Source: Phycisphaeraceae bacterium
GTDB lineage: Bacteria > Planctomycetota > Phycisphaerae > Phycisphaerales > Phycisphaeraceae
Reading direction: 5' to 3'
Length of the DNA: 9,885 bases
Assembly (NCBI GenBank): GCA_016763955.1
Contig: JAESSU010000179.1
Span: 1-9,885, forward strand
In this document: positions 5,496 to 9,885 of the stretch, piece by piece
How the letters are laid out: every line of letters begins with the position of its first letter
How positions within the stretch are numbered: position 1 is the first letter of the stretch
Notes under the pieces: model-generated
What the model was told of the DNA's origin: nothing
Database searches by the model: none
What the model saw: the letters and a program-made list of their open reading frames with translations, nothing else
Position numbers and translations under genes: made by a program

Positions 5496-6209
5496 ATGGA
5501 CAACAGACGAACCCGTCGCCGCAACGTTCGCCGCTTCATTGCTTACAGCATTGTCATTCTCATCGCTCTGCTCACAGCCACAGCTGCTTGGGGGGTCTAC
5601 CTCTGGCAACATACGCCCCAATACTGGACGGACAACCAAACTTTCCTGCAATCACGAACCGCCCAGGAAATTAACCAAATCGCAATGGATGCTGAAAATC
5701 AAGTACTCAATTTACTTTCACTCTCAGTGCAAACTGATGACAGCTCACAAGAGCCCGTCGAAAAACAGCTCGGTCTTAATACGCATCAGATCAATGCTTG
5801 GCTAAACCAACGGCTGCCTGCATGGTCGCGTAATCAAAATATCCAATTGCCCTCCGAAATCAAAAACGTGATGATGCACACGGAAAACGGTCGTTTTGCA
5901 GTCGCATTTGAATATCACAAAAATGACATGCACAAAATCGTCACACTTGTTTTCGATGTAACGATGATCAGTAAAGGCAAAGCCATGTTCCATCTAACCC
6001 GAATCCGCGCAGGCTCACTACCTAGCAAACCCTCATGGCTCATCAATAACATCACAGACTCCACCCTCAAAAAACTCGCAACAGAGATCATCCAAGGCAA
6101 AATCACAGAATTAAAATTCCCTCATCCAGCTGATGATCAACGGACGCTAATGATCAATAAACTCACGATCCACAACAATGGCATCATTGCCGATGTGCTC
6201 ACACAGTGA
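5496..6209 (+). CDS. Single-pass membrane protein of unknown function
   Basis: This 237-residue protein starts with a highly basic stretch (MDNRRTRRRNVRR) followed by one hydrophobic helix at about residues 14-37 (FIAYSIVILIALLTATAAW). That predicts an N-in anchor with the remaining 200 residues outside the cytoplasm. The soluble part has alternating hydrophilic helices and beta-like segments (LGLNTHQINAWLNQRLPAW, VAFEYHKNDMHKIVTLVFDV) and ends with ITELKFPHPADDQRTLMI. The pattern of an early 'helix that ends in LNxRLPxW', a central beta-sheet and a late basic segment vaguely recalls anchored DUF2140/YpmS-like proteins, but I would not assign it. It begins 19 nt after the interrupted upstream gene and probably shares its transcript. 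No good Shine-Dalgarno sequence precedes the ATG. The coding call is fairly secure; the function is unknown. Confidence 0.7.
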   Translation: MDNRRTRRRNVRRFIAYSIVILIALLTATAAWGVYLWQHTPQYWTDNQTFLQSRTAQEINQIAMDAENQVLNLLSLSVQTDDSSQEPVEKQLGLNTHQINAWLNQRLPAWSRNQNIQLPSEIKNVMMHTENGRFAVAFEYHKNDMHKIVTLVFDVTMISKGKAMFHLTRIRAGSLPSKPSWLINNITDSTLKKLATEIIQGKITELKFPHPADDQRTLMINKLTIHNNGIIADVLTQ

Positions 6210-6319
6210 GTTTAAAGTTTGCAAACCTGATGTTGAATCATGCCCTTTTAGACACCGCCGTGGGACGGATGATGTTCTAGTGCATTTTTCAAAACGCTCG
6301 AAACGACAACCGATTTACT
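6210..6319. other. Convergent intergenic spacer
   Basis: No strong terminator is visible between the convergent genes. The only structured words are a 10-bp perfect palindrome GTTTGCAAAC shortly after the first stop codon and a small CCGT-GGG-ACGG stem without a T-run. Confidence 0.4.
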
Positions 6320-7201
6320 TTACTTAACCTGCACGAGAAATGAGGGTTGCTCGCGGACTTTCTTGCCATCGATTTTTTCGATGATGGTTCGGCTGTTGTA
6401 CAGATTAAAGGGATACTTTTTTTGTAATTTTAGAATCTCTGGGGAGTAGGCATCGCCGATATTAAGTCGCTGCGTCCAAGCTTGACTGTAAACATACAAG
6501 CCGATGGTGACCATCGAACGATGTGGGCCGTGATAGAAAAAAGCCATCTCGCCGTCTTGCCTGAGATTCACCGCAGCCTGCTGAGCAAAATCTTTATAGT
6601 TTGGCCCTGCAAGGTCATCATAAACCGCGATCTGTAAAGACCAGAATCCTTGTTCACGATAACGTTTCAAATCCATTTTCGAGGCAGTGATTTCCAAAGC
6701 AGGCTTAGCTGCTACGAGCCGAGCCTTGGCAAAAGGCCTGCTGTCATTGAACTTGAGCATGCGGGATTGGCGAAGTGCGCTTTGGACTTGCGGACGTGTT
6801 GGGTCCGTAAATTTTCCTCTGTACACATGGGTATAACCGCCTTCTTCTGCCAACCATGCGTCGGAGATGTTGCCGCGTTTAAGTTGGTCGATCATGTCAG
6901 CAGCTTGTTTTTGCTGTCCTGAACCGACAAAGGATGTCAGTAAAATGGACCAAAATTCTTGCGCGCCGGGCCTTTGTGTATCAAGGGTTTGGTCATTGTT
7001 GTCTATGAGAGAACTTTTACGAGCCATGCGTTTGGATTGTTCAGACTCACGTTCGCCGTAACGGAAATCCTCACCTTTGACTTGCTTCTTAAAGTCCCCC
7101 CAAGTGTCTCTAACAACGCGATGTTCTATGGCGCAAGCTGTTAGGAGCAGGACAAAAATCAATTGTAAAAAAAGGGTCAAGCGGTGGGCCATACGTTTCA
7201 T
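6320..7201 (-). CDS. Predicted lipoprotein of unknown function
   Basis: From the ATG at 7201 the product is 293 residues. It begins with a lipoprotein signal peptide: basic MKRMAHR, a hydrophobic core LTLFLQLIFVLLL and the lipobox LTAC with the acylated Cys at residue 23. It would therefore be exported and membrane-tethered. The mature part is hydrophilic. A central section (EFWSILLTSFVGSGQQKQAA, HVYRGKFTDPTR) resembles a small SPOR-like or 'SH3-like' repeat only in a general way; a second section (GFWSLQIAVYDDLAGPNYKD) begins similarly with FWS. I recognise no family. The frame stays open upstream to an ATG at 7333, but that start would place 44 hydrophilic residues before the signal peptide, so 7201 is preferred although it has no clear Shine-Dalgarno sequence. 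It lies downstream of the oxidoreductase on the same strand with a gap of about 165 bp, and converges on the membrane-protein gene. Confidence 0.7.
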   Translation of the reverse strand: MKRMAHRLTLFLQLIFVLLLTACAIEHRVVRDTWGDFKKQVKGEDFRYGERESEQSKRMARKSSLIDNNDQTLDTQRPGAQEFWSILLTSFVGSGQQKQAADMIDQLKRGNISDAWLAEEGGYTHVYRGKFTDPTRPQVQSALRQSRMLKFNDSRPFAKARLVAAKPALEITASKMDLKRYREQGFWSLQIAVYDDLAGPNYKDFAQQAAVNLRQDGEMAFFYHGPHRSMVTIGLYVYSQAWTQRLNIGDAYSPEILKLQKKYPFNLYNSRTIIEKIDGKKVREQPSFLVQVK

Positions 7202-7365
7202 TGAATCAGGATGCTTGTAGATGTCAAGCGAGGGGACGGTTTGGGAGACAAGATCGGGGGACATGCTCACGCCCATAACTTGGCGGTGATGATTTTTGTG
7301 GCGTTGTAAAATAAAGACCGTGATAAACCACAAGCTGTTTTACCAGCCTCGAATCCGACACCCAT

Positions 7366-8634
7366 TTACGATATCACCGTAGCGCCTTTAGGGCCTGCAA
7401 AGTGGTAATAATTAGTCATGTTAAATACGCCTGCTTTTTGGGTCCAATCAAAGCGCCCCAGCTCGTGAAGCATTTTGCCAGTGCGGGCACATTCTCGGAA
7501 GGCATCTTCAATACCGGGGATGCACTTTAGTGTGTGTCCACTGGGGAGGTTCACCGTGCGAATGATTTTTTTAGGAACGTTGGCGACTTGAGATGCTTGG
7601 GAAGCCGCATTGACAATAGCCACGGGAACGCGTGCTGTTTCTAGTGTTGCAAGACCGATCTGATCATCATCAATCCCGCGAACGAGTTTCCCGAAACGTT
7701 CAACCATGTGCTCCCAAACAGAATGCTCCACGGTGTTACGTTCGGTGCGGATAATGCCCTGATCAGTTTCAGCTTGGAGATAGTCGGTCGTGCGAACAAG
7801 ATTGCCTTTGGAACCTTTAAAAAGGGTATAGGGGCTAACCGTTTCTTCACTGGCATGGGTCATGTTGATCAAACAAATCGTGCCACTGTCCAACGTGACG
7901 CGGCAACTGATCGTATCGAAATTTTCAATCGCGTTAGCACGGTAAAGTTCGGCCTCCACTTTCACCGGCTTAGCCGAGGTCTTGATGTCTGGCCCGAGCA
8001 TGTACATCATAATATTGATGTAATGCGACAAAGCATTGTTAGCGGGACTGTCCATGACCCATATGCCGTTGCGTTGATAAGCACCCGCCCAAGAGGCACG
8101 ACCGTAGTACTGACTATTACGCGGCCAACAAGCGTGAAGTGACACACTTTCAATCTTGCCAAACTCACCCTCAAGAATGCGACGCTTTAACGGCAAGGTG
8201 TGCATGTCATAGACATCCTGATAGCCAATGGCCACCGGCAAGTTGTACTTGTCACGGGCAGCAATCATCGCGTCGATATCGTCGATGCAACCTGCCACCG
8301 GTTTTTCGCACATGACGGCCTTGCCCGCAGCGAGTGCTTTTTCTGTGTACACACGATGCAGGTCGATAGGCACAGGCAGCCAGACCGCTTCAAGATCTTT
8401 CTGCGCCAACAATTCATCGTAGGATTCAAAGAGTCCAACGCCCTGGCCTCGGAGTTGATCACAGACCTTCTGGCGAAGAGAAAGGTCCACATCCATTGCA
8501 TAAGCAAGCTTCGCGGCATGCGTGCCTTTTTCAACATCTCGATTAAATAAATCGAGATGCGTTTCGCCATAACCACCGAGTCCGATGATCGCACTGATAA
8601 CCGGTTTGAAGTCCGCCATAGAATCGACCGTCAT
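7366..8634 (-). CDS. Gfo/Idh/MocA family NAD(P)-dependent oxidoreductase
   Basis: This 422-residue cytoplasmic enzyme has an N-terminal Rossmann fold with the dinucleotide loop GLGGYG at 18-23 and the family motif EKPVAG at 110-115, where the Lys is the usual catalytic residue. The C-terminal alpha/beta domain follows, with DSPANNALSHYINIM at 195-209, whose His204 matches the conserved active-site position. Members oxidise or reduce sugars, inositols or sugar derivatives. The substrate cannot be read here. The ATG at 8634 is used because a TTGCTG/TATTTT promoter lies just upstream. A second ATG at 8619 is possible, since the Rossmann strand begins only at residue 11. No clear Shine-Dalgarno sequence precedes either. 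It is divergent from the DUF1015 gene and may be co-transcribed with the lipoprotein gene downstream. The family call is secure; the specificity is open. Confidence 0.92.
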   Translation of the reverse strand: MTVDSMADFKPVISAIIGLGGYGETHLDLFNRDVEKGTHAAKLAYAMDVDLSLRQKVCDQLRGQGVGLFESYDELLAQKDLEAVWLPVPIDLHRVYTEKALAAGKAVMCEKPVAGCIDDIDAMIAARDKYNLPVAIGYQDVYDMHTLPLKRRILEGEFGKIESVSLHACWPRNSQYYGRASWAGAYQRNGIWVMDSPANNALSHYINIMMYMLGPDIKTSAKPVKVEAELYRANAIENFDTISCRVTLDSGTICLINMTHASEETVSPYTLFKGSKGNLVRTTDYLQAETDQGIIRTERNTVEHSVWEHMVERFGKLVRGIDDDQIGLATLETARVPVAIVNAASQASQVANVPKKIIRTVNLPSGHTLKCIPGIEDAFRECARTGKMLHELGRFDWTQKAGVFNMTNYYHFAGPKGATVIS

Positions 8635-8645
8635 TTCTATTTCAC

Positions 8646-8674
8646 AAAATAAAACGTATGTGACATCGCAGCAA
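8646..8674 (-). promoter_or_regulatory. Candidate promoter of the oxidoreductase gene
   Basis: On the minus strand TTGCTG (8674-8669) and TATTTT (8651-8646) are separated by exactly 17 bp. The start codon follows 11 nt after the -10 box, leaving a 5' UTR of only about 4-5 nt. This would explain the missing Shine-Dalgarno sequence. Confidence 0.5.
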
Positions 8675-8761
8675 ATACGAGAAAAACCAATCTAACGGGT
8701 CATGTTATTAGAGGTAACTCGATGAAGACTCCCCCCTGCTCCTCTATACTCTTAGAAGCCC

Positions 8762-8782
8762 CTTCAAAGTGCCGGTTTGAAG
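8762..8782. promoter_or_regulatory. Inverted repeat in the divergent intergenic region
   Basis: CTTCAAA and TTTGAAG are perfect 7-bp arms around a 7-bp spacer, in the middle of the 271-bp space between the divergent oxidoreductase and DUF1015 genes. Size and symmetry fit a dimeric regulator site. It is not followed by a T-run, so it is not a terminator. No other gene or RNA is evident in this spacer. Confidence 0.35.
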
Positions 8783-8905
8783 TTTAGAAATTTTTCTTGA
8801 TCCGTGCGAATCCTTGCTCCTCACTTTCAAAATGTTTCGTCAGTCGCTACCCTGTGAGCCTTGTAATTTTATGACTCATCCTGATGCCAAAAGGGTTACC
8901 CAACC

Positions 8906-9885
8906 ATGCCAAAAATTTCTCCAATCGCCGCAATTGAATATAACCTAAACGAAACAAACGACTTGTCGAGCTTGATCGCACCTCCTTATGATGTGCTTGA
9001 TCAGTGTTCCAAAGATGCCTTGCTCACGCGCAACCCCAACAACTTGGTCAAAGTCGATTTACCGCACTTGCCCCCTAAGACCGTCGGCCCGGACGAAACC
9101 TATCTCCAAGCTGCTAAGGTATTTAACCAGATGATCGAATCAGGCGTTCTTTGCAAGCGAACCACCCCTGCGATCTATGTTTACCAACAAACTTACACCG
9201 TTAATAGCATCACCTACAAACGCCGTGGTGTCATTGCCAACGTGCAATTACAAGACTTTGGCAAAGGTGAAAATAATTTCGGTGGCGTCTTCCCACACGA
9301 ACAAACCTTCTCTGCTCCTAAAGAAGATCGCCTTAAATTAATGAAAGCCACGCAAGCTCAGCTCTCACCCATCTTCGGATTGTTTGCTGACGAAGCAGGC
9401 AATGTCCAGCCGCTACTTGATCAAGTCGCAGACGCGGGCAATCCAACCTTCCACGCAAACACCGAAAATGATGGCGTTTTCCATGAAGTCTGGGTCATCA
9501 AAGATGCGCAACAAATCGCATTGTTTCAAGCGGCCTTAGGCCCTTGTGACACCTTTATCGCGGATGGTCATCATCGTTATGGCACGGCACTTAACTACCG
9601 TGACGAATTAGGCCCTTTCCCTGAAGGTCATCCCGCGACTCAGTGTTTGTTTGTGCTAGTGGGACTCACAGACCCAGGCTGTCTGGTTCTGCCAACCCAC
9701 CGCGTGCTTGGTGGCATGACGAATTACAGCTTTGAAAAACTAGAAGCCGCAGCGGCTGGCCAATTAGTCATCAAGCCCTTCCAAGGCACGCTAGACCAAC
9801 TCGAAGCCGCGTTACCCGATGCAGGCCCACATGCAATGGGACTTTATGACCCGGCATACGGCATGGCCATCGCCACCACCGCTGA
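8906..9885 (+). CDS. DUF1015 family protein, 3'-partial
   Basis: The frame is open from the ATG at 8906 to the end of the window; 326 residues are visible and the C terminus is missing. It carries the conserved DUF1015 motifs in order: IAPPYDVL at 24-31, FPHEQTFSAPKEDRLKLM 129-146, QLSPIFGLF 152-160 and IADGHHRYGTALNYR 218-232. The last has paired His residues that look catalytic or nucleotide-binding. Family members are about 400-450 residues, so roughly a quarter is outside. The family is widespread in bacteria and archaea and poorly characterised; a kinase-like role has been suggested for relatives, but nothing here proves it. The start is supported by AAAAGGG about 10 nt upstream and by the motif right after it. 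It is divergent from the oxidoreductase. The family call is firm; the function is unknown. Confidence 0.92.
   Translation, partial: MPKISPIAAIEYNLNETNDLSSLIAPPYDVLDQCSKDALLTRNPNNLVKVDLPHLPPKTVGPDETYLQAAKVFNQMIESGVLCKRTTPAIYVYQQTYTVNSITYKRRGVIANVQLQDFGKGENNFGGVFPHEQTFSAPKEDRLKLMKATQAQLSPIFGLFADEAGNVQPLLDQVADAGNPTFHANTENDGVFHEVWVIKDAQQIALFQAALGPCDTFIADGHHRYGTALNYRDELGPFPEGHPATQCLFVLVGLTDPGCLVLPTHRVLGGMTNYSFEKLEAAAAGQLVIKPFQGTLDQLEAALPDAGPHAMGLYDPAYGMAIATTA

Noticed and set aside
7202..7333. N-terminal extension of the lipoprotein gene up to the ATG at 7333
   Set aside because: It would place 44 hydrophilic residues ahead of a clear lipoprotein signal peptide, which would prevent export and lipidation.
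8871..8948. Short upstream frame starting at 8871 overlapping the DUF1015 start
   Set aside because: It has no Shine-Dalgarno sequence or notable codon bias, and no terminator follows; the overlap looks accidental.

Overview
The window is a chromosomal, housekeeping-type stretch of bacterial DNA of moderate GC content. Gene density is ordinary. I see no transposase, phage gene, CRISPR array, rRNA or tRNA. The gene set (a DAHP synthase with an N-terminal regulatory domain, a stand-alone tandem-ACT protein, a two-ACT aspartate kinase, a DUF1015 protein, a Gfo/Idh/MocA oxidoreductase and a band-7 protein) and the style of the hypothetical proteins suggest a Planctomycetota-like bacterium, perhaps of the Phycisphaerae. 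This placement is inference from gene content only.

Layout. Positions 1-975 (+) hold the 3' part of a band-7/SPFH protein. It converges on a tandem-ACT (GcvR-like) gene at 1139-1669 (-), and a strong bidirectional terminator lies between them. Next on the minus strand is a DAHP synthase gene (2016-3032), the first enzyme of the shikimate pathway. Its roughly 200-nt 5' leader, at 3033-3238, is the highlight of the window. It shows a sigma70-like promoter, then a 22-codon open reading frame whose codons 6-14 read YGFFGYFWF, then mutually exclusive antiterminator and terminator hairpins. These are the parts of a translation-coupled transcription attenuator that would sense Phe, Tyr and Trp together.

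Divergent from it is aspartate kinase (3369-4685, +), the first enzyme of the aspartate family pathway, followed by a rho-independent terminator. Then come a small TPR-like gene broken by an in-frame TAA (4790-5476, +) and a single-pass membrane protein (5496-6209, +). On the minus strand are a predicted lipoprotein (6320-7201) and a Gfo/Idh/MocA oxidoreductase (7366-8634). A DUF1015 gene (8906 to the end, +) is divergent from the oxidoreductase and runs off the window.

How they work together. Two entry enzymes of amino-acid biosynthesis (aromatic and aspartate families) sit head to head and share a short promoter region, next to an ACT-domain sensor-like protein. Both enzymes carry a regulatory domain expected to act allosterically, and the aromatic one also appears to be regulated at transcription elongation. 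Several genes have a -10-like box so close to the start codon that little or no 5' UTR is possible, which hints at leaderless translation. The other genes have no obvious link to this theme.
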